Of a DNA stretch of 64,000 nt, positions 42,038 to 51,079 are shown piece by piece. This stretch comes from SZUA-368 sp028533045. Its GTDB lineage: Bacteria > Spirochaetota > Spirochaetia > DSM-2461. The notes below the pieces were generated by a model, which saw only the letters and a list, made by a program, of their open reading frames with translations, ran no database searches and had not been told where the DNA came from. The stretch's first letter is position 1; each line of letters starts with the position of its first letter. Location: positions 48,113 through 112,112 of the forward strand of contig JBNAIG010000018.1 of assembly GCA_050031985.1 (NCBI GenBank), written 5' to 3'. Both the position numbers and the translations under genes were made by a program.

Positions 42038-43106
42038 TTTTTGCCCATTGTATTTTTTTGGTCGCCACTTCGCCCGCATCACCAAAGTCCAGTTCGACCC
42101 CGTTGATTTTGCCGTATACGGCGCCGGCGTTGGAAAGCCATAGTTCGATGCGGCTGTTTACTTCCACCCGGAGAGTATCCCCGTCTTTGTAGTATTTCTC
42201 TACCGCTTCGTCGTAGTCGGTTTTGTATCGGAGAAGACAGTAGCCGCGGAATTTAATATCCAGTGTGTATCGTTCCCCGCCATTGGTTGAATAGATGAGA
42301 ACCGGTTCCACCGTGCGGGACTGGACTCCCGAAGGAGCGCTGGTCTCAATTTCCGCCGTATCCAGGAGATTGTCCGACTCTTCCCGATTCATTTCGCCCT
42401 GATTCAGCTTCTGGATGACAAGGATACCCCCGCCCTGGCTAAATCCGTAATCTTTGAGAGAAATACGGTAGTCCGGCGAATCCTGGAAGAGGGAGAAGAA
42501 TTCCTCCTGTCCCAGGCTCAGGAAATAGCCCTGATGGTCGGGCGTTTCGTTGTTCTTCAGAGAGAGGCCGTTGCCCCGGTCGTTAATATTGAAAAGTACG
42601 CTCTTTTCTCCTTCTGTGAAAAGGATACTGTCCCCTTGGAGGAAGTGAAACTCCGAGATCTCTTCCACAACGGGAAACTCCACGGCGGCGCGAACACTTT
42701 CTTCTACCCGGCTGGGTTTCTTCTTTTCCTTTTCGGGACGTTCTTCACCAAAGGGGAAAAGAAGGATGAAAGCCAGTGTCACAGCAATAACAGCCCCTCC
42801 TATAATCAGTATAAGGGGAGATACCTTAACTTTTTTCTTACCCACCAGAGCTTCAATGGGAGAGGGCTCTTCCTTGAGCTTGTGGTTCTTGTAGAGGGAA
42901 ATTGTCTTTTCCGGGTCTAGTCCCAGGTAGTCCGCATAGGTGCGGAGGAAACCTATGAGATAGGCTTCGGCGGGGAAGTTTTCAAAACGCTCTCCCTCCA
43001 GATCTTCTATGTAGGACCGGGATATATTCGTTTCATGGACCACCTGATCCATGGTATATCCCCTCTCTTCTCTTGTTGTTCTTAACAGTTCACCCAATGC
43101 TTGCAT
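41994..43106 (-). CDS. rodZ: RodZ-like membrane protein (cell-shape factor)
   Basis: 370 residues: N-terminal helix-turn-helix (GELLRTTREERGYTMDQVVH, NISRSYIEDLEGERFENF; residues 5-65), a transmembrane helix (about 95-118), a charged linker, and a periplasmic domain ending in DGDTLRVEVNSRIELWLSNA, the DUF4115 feature of RodZ. It binds MreB through the HTH-like domain and links the actin cytoskeleton to the elongasome. The periplasmic part is longer than in E. coli. It follows the LolA-like gene after 2 bp. Confidence 0.85.
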   Translation of the reverse strand: MQALGELLRTTREERGYTMDQVVHETNISRSYIEDLEGERFENFPAEAYLIGFLRTYADYLGLDPEKTISLYKNHKLKEEPSPIEALVGKKKVKVSPLILIIGGAVIAVTLAFILLFPFGEERPEKEKKKPSRVEESVRAAVEFPVVEEISEFHFLQGDSILFTEGEKSVLFNINDRGNGLSLKNNETPDHQGYFLSLGQEEFFSLFQDSPDYRISLKDYGFSQGGGILVIQKLNQGEMNREESDNLLDTAEIETSAPSGVQSRTVEPVLIYSTNGGERYTLDIKFRGYCLLRYKTDYDEAVEKYYKDGDTLRVEVNSRIELWLSNAGAVYGKINGVELDFGDAGEVATKKIQWAKNESGQYELLLLHVY

Positions 43107-43108
43107 AA

Positions 43109-43795
43109 TTACTCTTCCGGCTCAAATAGAAAGTTTTGTATATCGTTGCCCACAGGGGGCGATTCATAGTAAAAACGGGTGTTCGGAATATCCTCGTTTA
43201 CCAGAAGGTTGAGGAAGTCGAACTGAATGATTTCGTACTTGGTAGAGGTGGCGGTAATCCGGCGGATAAGCTGATTTTCTCCTACGGCAATTTCCAGTTC
43301 TCTAAAGCCTTCCGAGGAGGAGAGCCATTCGAGGCGGAGTTTTACCACCATTTCTTCCGAACCCTCTTCCAACGCTTCCAGTCCGGGACCGGTTTTATAG
43401 CCGATCCGGTAGTTATCCTTTAAAAGGTGGAGCCCCTGGGAACCGGCCATGCTGGCGATAGTGGAGCTGGAGTGGCGCGCCAGAGTCTGGGTAAAGGTTA
43501 CACTATGCTCGGGAAGGTGGAGAAGAAGAGTTTCCCCGTCCGTATTCAGTACAATGCCCTCGCTGTCTTCGTCGGTAAAATCCAGCCGAAGAAGGTTGGG
43601 GCTTTTGTAGAAAATATTGGCGGTCTGTACCACATCGCCACGGGTTATAATTATCTCTCCCTGGTAGTCTTTAACGGTTCCGTAATTCTCGGACAAACGG
43701 TCAAAATAGTTTTCCGCCGTCTCCTGAGCGGACAGAATGACCCCTGTAAATAGCAACAGGAAGAGCAAAAAGCACGATTTATTCAAAGTGAACAC
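43109..43795 (-). CDS. LolA-like outer-membrane lipoprotein carrier
   Basis: 228 residues with a signal peptide (MFTLNKSCFLLFLLLFTGVI) and a LolA half-barrel fold: YFDRLSENYGTVKDYQGEII, TANIFYKSPNLLRLDFTD, EGIVLNTDGETLLLHLPEHS. It should carry lipoproteins from LolCDE to the outer-membrane receptor. It begins a minus-strand unit continuing into rodZ, rimO and the helicase. Unlike the LolA-like gene at 8189-8920, it has no transporter neighbours here. Confidence 0.85.
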   Translation of the reverse strand: MFTLNKSCFLLFLLLFTGVILSAQETAENYFDRLSENYGTVKDYQGEIIITRGDVVQTANIFYKSPNLLRLDFTDEDSEGIVLNTDGETLLLHLPEHSVTFTQTLARHSSSTIASMAGSQGLHLLKDNYRIGYKTGPGLEALEEGSEEMVVKLRLEWLSSSEGFRELEIAVGENQLIRRITATSTKYEIIQFDFLNLLVNEDIPNTRFYYESPPVGNDIQNFLFEPEE

Positions 43796-43977
43796 CTCTT
43801 TTATATTACCCTATATTACTCCATATTTTATCCCTATCTGTCAAGGACATATAAAAGGAGGGAAAGGGGGGCGTTTCCCGGGAGAAAAAGAAAGGAGATC
43901 CGGTGAATCTTGTGTGATTTTAATCTTATCCCTTGAAATCCTCTTCCCCATGAACGAGAATTCAAGCAGGTATTGTT

Positions 43978-44973
43978 ATGGAAAGGTATTTGCAGGATTT
44001 AAAAATCAAATGGCAGACATCCCTTGACTTACTAGCCGAGGAAGTAGGAGCCCCCTATGGTGTCTTCCTTCGAGCCCTTTCCGACGGTTGGGAGCTTTTT
44101 GCGGCAAATTCCGAAAGCCCCGCCAGCTTCCCTTCCGGGGGACAATGCCGGGGCGAACTAAGCGAACGGGATTTGAATGAACTCATTGGGAACGGAACCT
44201 ATTGCCGGACCATAGATCCCTCTCTAATAAATAAAAAAATCCTTCCCTATATCGAAGAAACCGGAGTGAGTCACTATTGCGGTTTCTCCGTTGTCCATGA
44301 AGAGGAACTCTTTGGCCTGCTTTTCCTGGTGGGTAATTCTCCCTTTAAATGGAATCAGAAGAGCGAGTTGTTTTTACGCCGTTTCAAAACCCTTCTGGAA
44401 GAGGACCTGCAGGCTCTCTCCGACAAGGCCCGCTATTGCGATGAATTAACCCGTTCCCGCCTGGCGTCCCAGGCGACGGGATACGAAGCGGACAAGAGTT
44501 CCCGGGACCCGCTTGCCGCTATTCTGGATTTTGCCGGACGGGAGGAAATCCATCGGGCGACAACCCCCGTACTTCCCTTAATGGACGATATTCACCGTTC
44601 ACATGAGCCCTATATGCCCACGGGAGTCAAATTGGTTACCCGTATCCGCTGCCCCTATGATTACTCCCTCTATACCGATGGAAGTTGCCTTAAGCAGATT
44701 CTTTCTGGGCTGCTGGTTCAGGCGGAAAACCATACCTGGCAGGGAGATGTGAAAATAGAGTGCCGCCTTGATGAAATACACGGTCTTTTTCTCTTTATTG
44801 TTTCCGATAAGGGAAAGGGTATTACCTGGGATAACTGGAGCAGGGAACTTTCTGAAAGCCGGACTTTGGCATCCAAACTGGGGGGGCGTCTGAGCGTCCA
44901 TACCTGTGAGGAGAAGGGGAATAATTATACCCTCTCGCTGCCCCTGGACCATCACGTCCGGGCTACAGCCTGA
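43978..44973 (+). CDS. GAF/HATPase signalling protein lacking a phosphoacceptor domain
   Basis: 331 residues. Residues about 15-150 look like a GAF-type ligand domain (GAPYGVFLRALSDGWELFAA, HYCGFSVVHEEELFGLLFLV). The C-terminal part has an ATP-binding HATPase_c layout: a weak N-box region (CLKQILSGLLVQAENHT), the G1-like VSDKGKGI and LASKLGGRLSVHTCEEKGNN near the end. I cannot find an H-box, so it is probably not a classical histidine kinase. It could be an ATP-binding anti-factor type protein. Confidence 0.62.
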   Translation: MERYLQDLKIKWQTSLDLLAEEVGAPYGVFLRALSDGWELFAANSESPASFPSGGQCRGELSERDLNELIGNGTYCRTIDPSLINKKILPYIEETGVSHYCGFSVVHEEELFGLLFLVGNSPFKWNQKSELFLRRFKTLLEEDLQALSDKARYCDELTRSRLASQATGYEADKSSRDPLAAILDFAGREEIHRATTPVLPLMDDIHRSHEPYMPTGVKLVTRIRCPYDYSLYTDGSCLKQILSGLLVQAENHTWQGDVKIECRLDEIHGLFLFIVSDKGKGITWDNWSRELSESRTLASKLGGRLSVHTCEEKGNNYTLSLPLDHHVRATA

Positions 44974-44974
44974 A

Positions 44975-45979
44975 TTAAGCGAGAGAGTCGGCCTGGACCC
45001 CTTCTTCCATGTTTTCCAGATTCTCCGCCTTGCCAAATAGAATCAAGGCGTCGTGGGGCTTGAGAGGCAGTTCGGCCAATCCGGCGGTCATAATCTGCCC
45101 GTCCCGCTGAATCCCCATCACAGAGACTTCGTAGAGCTCACGCAGTTTGGCCTGTTTGAGATTGAGGCCCACCAGGGTTGAACTTTCGGTAAGGAGGAGC
45201 TTTTCCACATGGAATTCCTCCTGTCCTCCCCGGTAGAATTTATCAATATAGTCCACCGCAGCCGGTTTGAGAGCGCTCAAGATCATTCTGTTGCCCCCAA
45301 TCCGTTCCGGGTTTATCACAAAATTGGCTCCCGCCCGCTTGAGTTTCTTTTCGCTCTCCTTTTTTTCGGCGGAGCAGATAATGTTCAAGTCTTCCTTGAG
45401 CTCCCTGGCGGTCAGGCAAATCAGAAGATTCTCCGCATCGCTCCGCACCGCCAGAAGGGCTTCGGCCTTTTCAATTCCCGCCTTGATCAGCACTTCCTCT
45501 TCGGAAGGGTCGCCCACAACGATCATGCAGTCGTCCACATAGGCTTCCAGTCGCTTTTCGTCCCGGTCGATCAAAACGAAATTGACATCTTTCTGCTTCA
45601 GTTGTTCCGTTATGTGGGCGGACATCCCTTCGGCCCCGCAAATGATAATATGCTGGTTGTAGCGGCGAATTTTTTTGATCATGCGTCGGCTCCTTGAGAG
45701 AACGGTGAGGTTCGATTCTATAATGGTACTGACCAGGTTTCCCGCCAGATAGGTAAAGGCAATGATGCAAAGGGGGACTGTGAAAAGAGCGAAGATCCGT
45801 CCCCCCGTGGTAAGGGGAATAACATCGCCGTAGCCGATGGTCAGGAGGGAGGTGAAGGTCATCCACAGGGCATCAAAAAAGGAGAGCTTCTCAAAATAGC
45901 TAAATCCCGTAACGGCTATGGTAAAAAGAGTAAAAAGGGACGTTATGAGGAAAATCCTGTTTCGAAAGACCCGAGGCAT
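44975..45979 (-). CDS. Two-helix potassium channel with RCK domain (Kch/MthK-like)
   Basis: 334 residues: two transmembrane helices flanking a pore helix with the selectivity filter TIGYGD (47-52), then an RCK N-domain (HIIICGAEGMSAHITEQLKQ, FVLIDRDEKRLEAYVDDCMI) and a TrkA_C-like end (LLLTESSTLVGLNLKQAKLR). It conducts K+ and is gated by nucleotides or ions bound to the RCK ring. The Rossmann glycine motif is imperfect (GAEGMS rather than GxGxxG). Confidence 0.9.
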   Translation of the reverse strand: MPRVFRNRIFLITSLFTLFTIAVTGFSYFEKLSFFDALWMTFTSLLTIGYGDVIPLTTGGRIFALFTVPLCIIAFTYLAGNLVSTIIESNLTVLSRSRRMIKKIRRYNQHIIICGAEGMSAHITEQLKQKDVNFVLIDRDEKRLEAYVDDCMIVVGDPSEEEVLIKAGIEKAEALLAVRSDAENLLICLTARELKEDLNIICSAEKKESEKKLKRAGANFVINPERIGGNRMILSALKPAAVDYIDKFYRGGQEEFHVEKLLLTESSTLVGLNLKQAKLRELYEVSVMGIQRDGQIMTAGLAELPLKPHDALILFGKAENLENMEEGVQADSLA

Positions 45980-46102
45980 GGCTTAAGTCTAATGTATTTT
46001 GGGAGAGGGAACAATCACAAAAAAGAAAAGGCACAAACTTGGTTCATATTTGATTCACATTATCCTTTCATATTGTGTCCATCAAATGCAAGGATAGGCA
46101 AT

Positions 46103-47263
46103 ATGAAAGGAAAATATATTCCCCTTACTGCGGGATTAATGATGATGGTCCTGGCGGGCTGCGAAGGGGATAGCAAAGTTACGATTCAGGAGAGTGCGGC
46201 TCCCGTAATCACCACCATAGAAGAGTCTTCATCTCTGGAGAGCGGGTTTTTTACCGAGCGCGATCTTGTACAGACCGTGACTTTGAGCGAAGCGATGGTG
46301 GTAAACCTGGAAAGCGGTAAGAACAGCCTGATTTCCGAAGAGGGTATATATGTCCTGAGCGGGAATTATGAGGAAACCACCCTGGTGGTAGAGGCCGATG
46401 ATGAGGCAAAAGTACAGCTGGTTTTGGACGGGCTGAATATAGAAAACAGCCAGTGGCCGGCGATATATATAAAGTCGGGGGACAAGGTGTTTCTTACCAC
46501 TCAAGGGGAAAACTCTCTGGCTGTGACGGAGAACTTCAAATCCGACGGTGATACGAACCTGGATGCTGTGGTTTTCTCCCGGTCCGACCTGGTTCTGAAT
46601 GGAACAGGCAGCTTGACCGTCGATTCGGCCCGAGGTAACGGAATCACCACCAAGGATGATTTAAAGGTTACCGGCGGAACGATTATAGTTGAGGCCGACG
46701 GGCATGGTCTGGAAGCAAACGATTCTATTCGCATAGCCGACGGAACGCTTCAGATAACAACGGGAGAAGACGCTCTCCACAGCGAAAACGACGATGACCT
46801 TATGAAAGGCTATATCGTGATTCAGGGGGGCGACTTGACCATCGATGCGGGAGACGACGGGATTCGGGGAACCAGTACGGTTCTTGTGGAAGGAGGCCGG
46901 ATCGACATCGTAAACAGTCAGGAAGGTATTGAAGCCACCCAGGTGAGAATCGACGACGGTGAAATCAGCATATACGCCACTGACGACGGTATTAACGCCA
47001 CCGGTAAGAGTCCCATGGATGTCCTGATTGAGGTATACGGCGGTACGATCGATGTGGTTATGGCCGACGGTGACACGGACGCCTTTGACTCCAACGGAGA
47101 GCTTTACATCTACGGGGGAACCATCGATATTGAAGCCCGCTCCTCCTTTGACGCTAACGGTACGACCGAACTGGTGGACGGAACGGTAAGAGTTAACGGA
47201 GAAATCTTGACCGAACTGCCCCAGGGACGGGTAGGCGGCGGTGGAAAGAACCACAGGGCTTAA
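46103..47263 (+). CDS. Lipoprotein of the Cthe_2159 type (parallel beta-helix, polysaccharide/Ca binding)
   Basis: 386 residues with a lipobox (VLAGCEGD). The body is made of repeated beta-helix rungs such as DDLKVTGGTIIVEADGHGLE, GDLTIDAGDDGIRGTSTVLV and GEISIYATDDGINATGKSPM, with GDTDAFDSNGELYIYGG before the end. This matches the Cthe_2159 family, whose studied member binds polygalacturonate and calcium. The frame opens 37 codons earlier; ATG 46103 begins a clear signal peptide and has AGGATAGGC upstream. Confidence 0.82.
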   Translation: MKGKYIPLTAGLMMMVLAGCEGDSKVTIQESAAPVITTIEESSSLESGFFTERDLVQTVTLSEAMVVNLESGKNSLISEEGIYVLSGNYEETTLVVEADDEAKVQLVLDGLNIENSQWPAIYIKSGDKVFLTTQGENSLAVTENFKSDGDTNLDAVVFSRSDLVLNGTGSLTVDSARGNGITTKDDLKVTGGTIIVEADGHGLEANDSIRIADGTLQITTGEDALHSENDDDLMKGYIVIQGGDLTIDAGDDGIRGTSTVLVEGGRIDIVNSQEGIEATQVRIDDGEISIYATDDGINATGKSPMDVLIEVYGGTIDVVMADGDTDAFDSNGELYIYGGTIDIEARSSFDANGTTELVDGTVRVNGEILTELPQGRVGGGGKNHRA

Positions 47264-47390
47264 TGTTCCGTTTATATTTTGTTAAGCGGGCCGTTGTGTT
47301 CCACTTTCTGTCCTGTGTCTATACTGGCAACCGTAGTGAGAAGTAAAGCAACTAAGCAGAACTTTTTTTCACTCTCTCCTAATTTTTTAA

Positions 47391-47426
47391 GGGGTCGGCT
47401 CAACAGGGAACCGGCCCCTTTTTTAT
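47391..47426 (+). terminator. Terminator after the beta-helix lipoprotein
   Basis: GGGGTCGG (47391-47398) pairs with CCGGCCCC (47411-47418, one G-T pair), followed by eight T. It lies 128 bp after the lipoprotein stop and 35 bp before the next gene, so it may end the lipoprotein transcript or a short leader RNA. Confidence 0.82.
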
Positions 47427-47460
47427 TGGCCAATGGATTTAGCTGTGATAGAATAGTCCT

Positions 47461-47823
47461 ATGACGCTCGAAGATTTTAAAGCCCTCTGCCTCGGCTTTA
47501 AAGAGGTGACCCTGGAATTCCCCTTTAATGAGAATACTTTGGTTTGCAAGGTGAGGGGGAAAATGTTCGCTCTTACCGATATTGAAACTTTCGCCCGCAT
47601 TAATGTAAAGTGCGACCCCGAGGATGCCCTTGCCTACCGGGCCAGCTTTGAAGGGGTGACTCCCGGTTATCATATGAATAAAAAACATTGGAACAGTCTG
47701 GCTTTGGGGAGCGATGTTTCGGATGAGCAGATTGAAGAGTGGATTGGGGCCTCTTATGACCTTGTTGTGGCCAAGCTGCCTAAAAAGGACCGGGATATTC
47801 TTTCCCGGAAAGGATTAGAATAA
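47461..47823 (+). CDS. MmcQ/YjbR-family protein
   Basis: 120 residues of a small fold with a CyaY-like/MmcQ-YjbR shape: FKEVTLEFPFNENTLVCKVR, GKMFALTDIETFARINVKCD, and the family GYHMNKKHWNSLALG stretch and VAKLPKK end. These proteins have a double-wing DNA-binding-like fold but no established function. It ends with TAATG shared with the next gene, so the two are translated together. Confidence 0.85.
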   Translation: MTLEDFKALCLGFKEVTLEFPFNENTLVCKVRGKMFALTDIETFARINVKCDPEDALAYRASFEGVTPGYHMNKKHWNSLALGSDVSDEQIEEWIGASYDLVVAKLPKKDRDILSRKGLE

Positions 47824-48287
47824 TGACAGAGCAGGAATTACAGGCCTACGCCGAGCGCTGCAGCGATAAGTTGGACAGTAAGCAGAAGAAATTACGTGAT
47901 AAATACGGCCTTTCCGGGCGGGACGAATACCGGCTGGACCTGGAAACGCGTCAACTGGTATTTGAGAAGGATGGGAAGGAGTTCTGCCGTTTTACCATCA
48001 TAATCATAGGTTCTCTGGCCCCGGTGAGCAAGAACTGGCTCTGGGGATGGGGGAACGAAAGTCTGAGCCGGGAAATGCGGGATAAATCGGCTCTGTTAAA
48101 AGGGCTCTACGAGGAAACCGGATTTGATCTTTTTCGGACGGCTACCTTTAAGGCCGATCCCAACCTGGCCCGGGAACTGGCGGCTCTTGCGGTACATCAT
48201 CTTGGTGCGGAAGGACTGTATCGCGTCCCGGGAGGGAAGGATCAGACCGGGGATATTATGATCTATCTGGCCCTTTATCCGTCATAA
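47823..48287 (+). CDS. DUF6882-like protein (154 aa)
   Basis: 154 residues, cytoplasmic. LDLETRQLVFEKDGKEFCRF, IIGSLAPVSKNWLWGWGNES and LREL-type helices match the DUF6882 pattern (a W-rich WLWGWGN core). Function unknown. It is co-translated with the YjbR-like gene, and its end overlaps the converging solute-binding gene by 13 bp. Confidence 0.65.
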   Translation: MTEQELQAYAERCSDKLDSKQKKLRDKYGLSGRDEYRLDLETRQLVFEKDGKEFCRFTIIIIGSLAPVSKNWLWGWGNESLSREMRDKSALLKGLYEETGFDLFRTATFKADPNLARELAALAVHHLGAEGLYRVPGGKDQTGDIMIYLALYPS

Positions 48288-49063
48288 CTGACACCATTTC
48301 TCGCATAGATAGCTTCTATTGTACCGTCCCTCTCCATCTCCTTAAGCTTCAGGGTGAGGAGGGCGATTTTTTCCTTTGTCCAAAACTGAGGTTTGGAGCG
48401 GGTCAGGGCCAGGTAGGTTTTTCTTGTGGACTCTTCTCCATGGCTTATGGGGAAATTCTTTATTTTATCTTCCAGGGAAAGGGCTTCTATGTGGTAGAGG
48501 GCGTTATTGGTGGTGTGGGCGAACCCGTCTAAACGGCCGGAGAGGGTCATGTGGATGAGCTGATCAACAGACTCTGCCTCTATCAGGCTAAAAAGTCTAA
48601 GTTCGGCCGCTTCATTAAATTCGGTGGAAACGAAGAATCCCCTTTTTCTACCAAGGCTGAGCCCCTCCAGTTCTTTCATTTCCGAGGAGGAGAGAGAACT
48701 GTCTTTCAGGGTAAATAAACTGTTGCTTATATGGGAGAGGGGAACATCGAGAAGGTAGTTGCTGTAGCGGGCTCTTTCTTCCGTATAGAAGACTCCGGCC
48801 ATACCGTCGGCATACCCCTGGCCCAGACTCAAAAGCACCCTTTTGAAGGGCATAAGTTCCACGTGAAGGGGCAAATCGGCTCTTGCGAAGAGTTCTTCCA
48901 GGATTTCCGGGTAGATGCCCCTGGCCGTATTATTTTTGTCGTAATAGCTGTAGGGACGATAATTTTCGGAGCAAAGAATAACGATTTCCTGGGATATGAG
49001 AGCTTGGCTAAGCAGGAAATAGAGAGCCGTCACTAAAAGGAATTTCCTAATATAATTATTCAT
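48275..49063 (-). CDS. Periplasmic solute-binding protein, family 3 type
   Basis: 262 residues after the chosen ATG: signal peptide (KFLLVTALYFLLSQALIS), then a bacterial extracellular binding-protein family 3 fold (ENYRPYSYYDKNNTARGIYP, FKRVLLSLGQGYADGMAGVF, ERARYSNYLLDVPLSHISNS). These bind amino acids or other polar solutes. No permease or ATPase is adjacent, so it may act as an orphan receptor. A TTG at 49108 is an alternative start; the ATG at 49063 begins a signal peptide. Confidence 0.78.
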   Translation of the reverse strand: MNNYIRKFLLVTALYFLLSQALISQEIVILCSENYRPYSYYDKNNTARGIYPEILEELFARADLPLHVELMPFKRVLLSLGQGYADGMAGVFYTEERARYSNYLLDVPLSHISNSLFTLKDSSLSSSEMKELEGLSLGRKRGFFVSTEFNEAAELRLFSLIEAESVDQLIHMTLSGRLDGFAHTTNNALYHIEALSLEDKIKNFPISHGEESTRKTYLALTRSKPQFWTKEKIALLTLKLKEMERDGTIEAIYARNGVSYDG

Positions 49064-49173
49064 AATAAATAAACCTATACCTTTATTGATTGTAGGATAT
49101 GGGATCAACTAATGCAAGTTTATATTTGCCATTCATGAATATATTGTTATATTGATATTGGAGGACTACTTTT

Positions 49174-50133
49174 ATGAACGCATTGGAACAACTAAGTAAA
49201 ATGACCGTTATTGTTGCCGATACCGGCGACATTCAGTCTATAAAACAATTTCAGCCCCGGGACGCTACTACAAATCCGTCTCTTTTGCTGGCTGCTGCCC
49301 GGCAGCCCGAATATAAAGACCTGGTTCAAAAAGCCATTGACACAAGTGGTGTGACCGATAGATCATCCCCGGCAGGATTAAAAGCCATACTGGAGAATCT
49401 TTCCGTCGTATTTGCTACGGAAATCCTTAAAATCGTTTCCGGTCGTGTCTCGGTTGAAGTGGATGCTTCCCTCTCCTTTGATACACAGGCCACAATCGGC
49501 TATGCCAAAAGACTCATTACCCGTTTTGAGGAACAGAATATTTCCCGTGAGCGAATACTGATTAAGATTGCTTCAACCTGGGAGGGGATTGAAGCGGCCA
49601 AAGTCCTGGAAAAGGAAGGTATACACTGTAACCTGACCCTGCTTTTTAATCTGGGCCAGGCCATCGCCTGTGCCGAGGGGGGAATTAAGCTGATTTCTCC
49701 TTTTGTAGGACGAATCTATGATTTCTATAAAGCAAAGCAGGGTGTGGAATCCTTTGCCCCCGAGGAAGATCCCGGTGTGCTTTCTGTGCAAGAGATATAC
49801 AACTACTACAAGAAATTCGGTTACGAAACGGAAGTGATGGGGGCCAGTTTTCGCACCTCCGGTGAAATTATCGAATTGGCCGGATGCGACCTGCTTACCA
49901 TCGGTCCCAAGTTTCTTGAGGAGATGAAGAACAGCGACACTGTGGTGGAGGAAAAACTCAGCCTTGAAAAAGCTCTGGCTAGGGATGGGGAAAAGATCGT
50001 CATGGACGAATCGACCTTCCGCTGGATGCTCAACGAAGACGAAATGGCCACGGCCAAACTCTCCGAGGGAATCCGTCGTTTTAATGCGGACTGGCTCAAG
50101 CTTGCCGATTATTTGCAGGAGGAATTCCTTTAG
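49174..50133 (+). CDS. tal: Transaldolase (TalB type)
   Basis: 319 residues, the full TalB length. Interconverts sedoheptulose-7-P plus glyceraldehyde-3-P with erythrose-4-P plus fructose-6-P in the pentose phosphate pathway. Catalytic residues sit in DATTNPSLLL (Asp), ILIKIASTWEGI (Schiff-base Lys) and VMGASFRTSGEIIELAGCD. ATG 49174 follows GGAGG with eight-base spacing. It is a single gene with its own promoter region. Confidence 0.95.
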   Translation: MNALEQLSKMTVIVADTGDIQSIKQFQPRDATTNPSLLLAAARQPEYKDLVQKAIDTSGVTDRSSPAGLKAILENLSVVFATEILKIVSGRVSVEVDASLSFDTQATIGYAKRLITRFEEQNISRERILIKIASTWEGIEAAKVLEKEGIHCNLTLLFNLGQAIACAEGGIKLISPFVGRIYDFYKAKQGVESFAPEEDPGVLSVQEIYNYYKKFGYETEVMGASFRTSGEIIELAGCDLLTIGPKFLEEMKNSDTVVEEKLSLEKALARDGEKIVMDESTFRWMLNEDEMATAKLSEGIRRFNADWLKLADYLQEEFL

Positions 50134-50224
50134 TTTGTCTTCTCCCGGTTGGGCGAGGAAAAGTTAGTGTCAAATAGGGGGCTTTGTGTTAAAATCGTGG
50201 CTATCTCTCATTCAAGGATAGTCC

Positions 50225-51079
50225 ATGGTATATAATGTCAAAGATCACGATATAGGTGACACGATTGGAATGGCTTTTCGCCTGACCTGGGGGTCGATTA
50301 AACCATATCTTAAATATGTATTAATCTTAACTCTTTTTATGGTGCTTATTTTGGGTGTTATTGCCGGGATTCTTGGCCTGACCGTTGGTTTTACCCAGGC
50401 GGGAACATTTATGATGGATGCCTTTGATAATGCCGATGAGGAGTATCTTACGGTCCTTCTTATTATGGGAGGATTTTTCCTTGTTTTATTTCCTCTCTTT
50501 TATTTTTATCTTGGCCTGCTTCATATCATGTACACGAGACGGGTTTCTGATCTTTATCTGGGAATTGGGAATAACGCCTCCCTTAAGGAAGATTTGGCCG
50601 GAGGATTCGGTCGTTTGCTTCCCTTTTTAGGGGCTTCAATTCTCATTGGGTTTGGTGTTATGGGGGGAAGTCTTTTACTTATTGTACCCGGTATTATCTT
50701 CTCCATGGCTTGGGGTGTCTATGTTGAGATTCTCGTTTTGGAAGGGACCACTGTTATGGAGTCTCTTAGAAGGAGCTGGGATTTAACGCGTAAGAACCGC
50801 TTGAGGATACTTGGGGCCTACATGGTTACTGCGGTCATTTATTATATGGTTTACGGTGTAATTTCTCTCATATCCCTTTTGCCTGCCATGCTAGGAGTTG
50901 CAGGTCAGGTCATAGCATTTATACTGAATATTATTCCTTCCCTGCTTTATCAAGGTGTTATGATTAATCTCTCCCTGGTTATTTATTACAACCTCCGGGT
51001 TCAGAAAGAGGGTTTTGCTCCTGGGGCGGATCAACTCTCCCGGGAATTTTCCAAGCCTTTGGAAGGGCCCGATGCCTGA
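50225..51079 (+). CDS. Multi-pass membrane protein (glycerophosphodiesterase membrane-domain / YciC-like)
   Basis: 284 residues, about six helices. SLLLIVPGIIFSMAWGVYVE followed by LEGTTVMESLRRSWDLTRKN is the hallmark of the YciC/GlpQ-membrane domain family, whose function is unknown. It opens a seven-gene operon whose genes overlap or touch each other all the way to 56715, the layout known for MoxR/DUF58 loci. It may help membrane assembly of the downstream complex. Confidence 0.75.
   Translation: MVYNVKDHDIGDTIGMAFRLTWGSIKPYLKYVLILTLFMVLILGVIAGILGLTVGFTQAGTFMMDAFDNADEEYLTVLLIMGGFFLVLFPLFYFYLGLLHIMYTRRVSDLYLGIGNNASLKEDLAGGFGRLLPFLGASILIGFGVMGGSLLLIVPGIIFSMAWGVYVEILVLEGTTVMESLRRSWDLTRKNRLRILGAYMVTAVIYYMVYGVISLISLLPAMLGVAGQVIAFILNIIPSLLYQGVMINLSLVIYYNLRVQKEGFAPGADQLSREFSKPLEGPDA

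Noticed and set aside
43800..43840. AT-rich near-repeats TATATTACCC/TATATTACTC/ATATTTTATCCC before the LolA-like gene
   Set aside because: Short, imperfect and within an AT-rich promoter region; likely chance.
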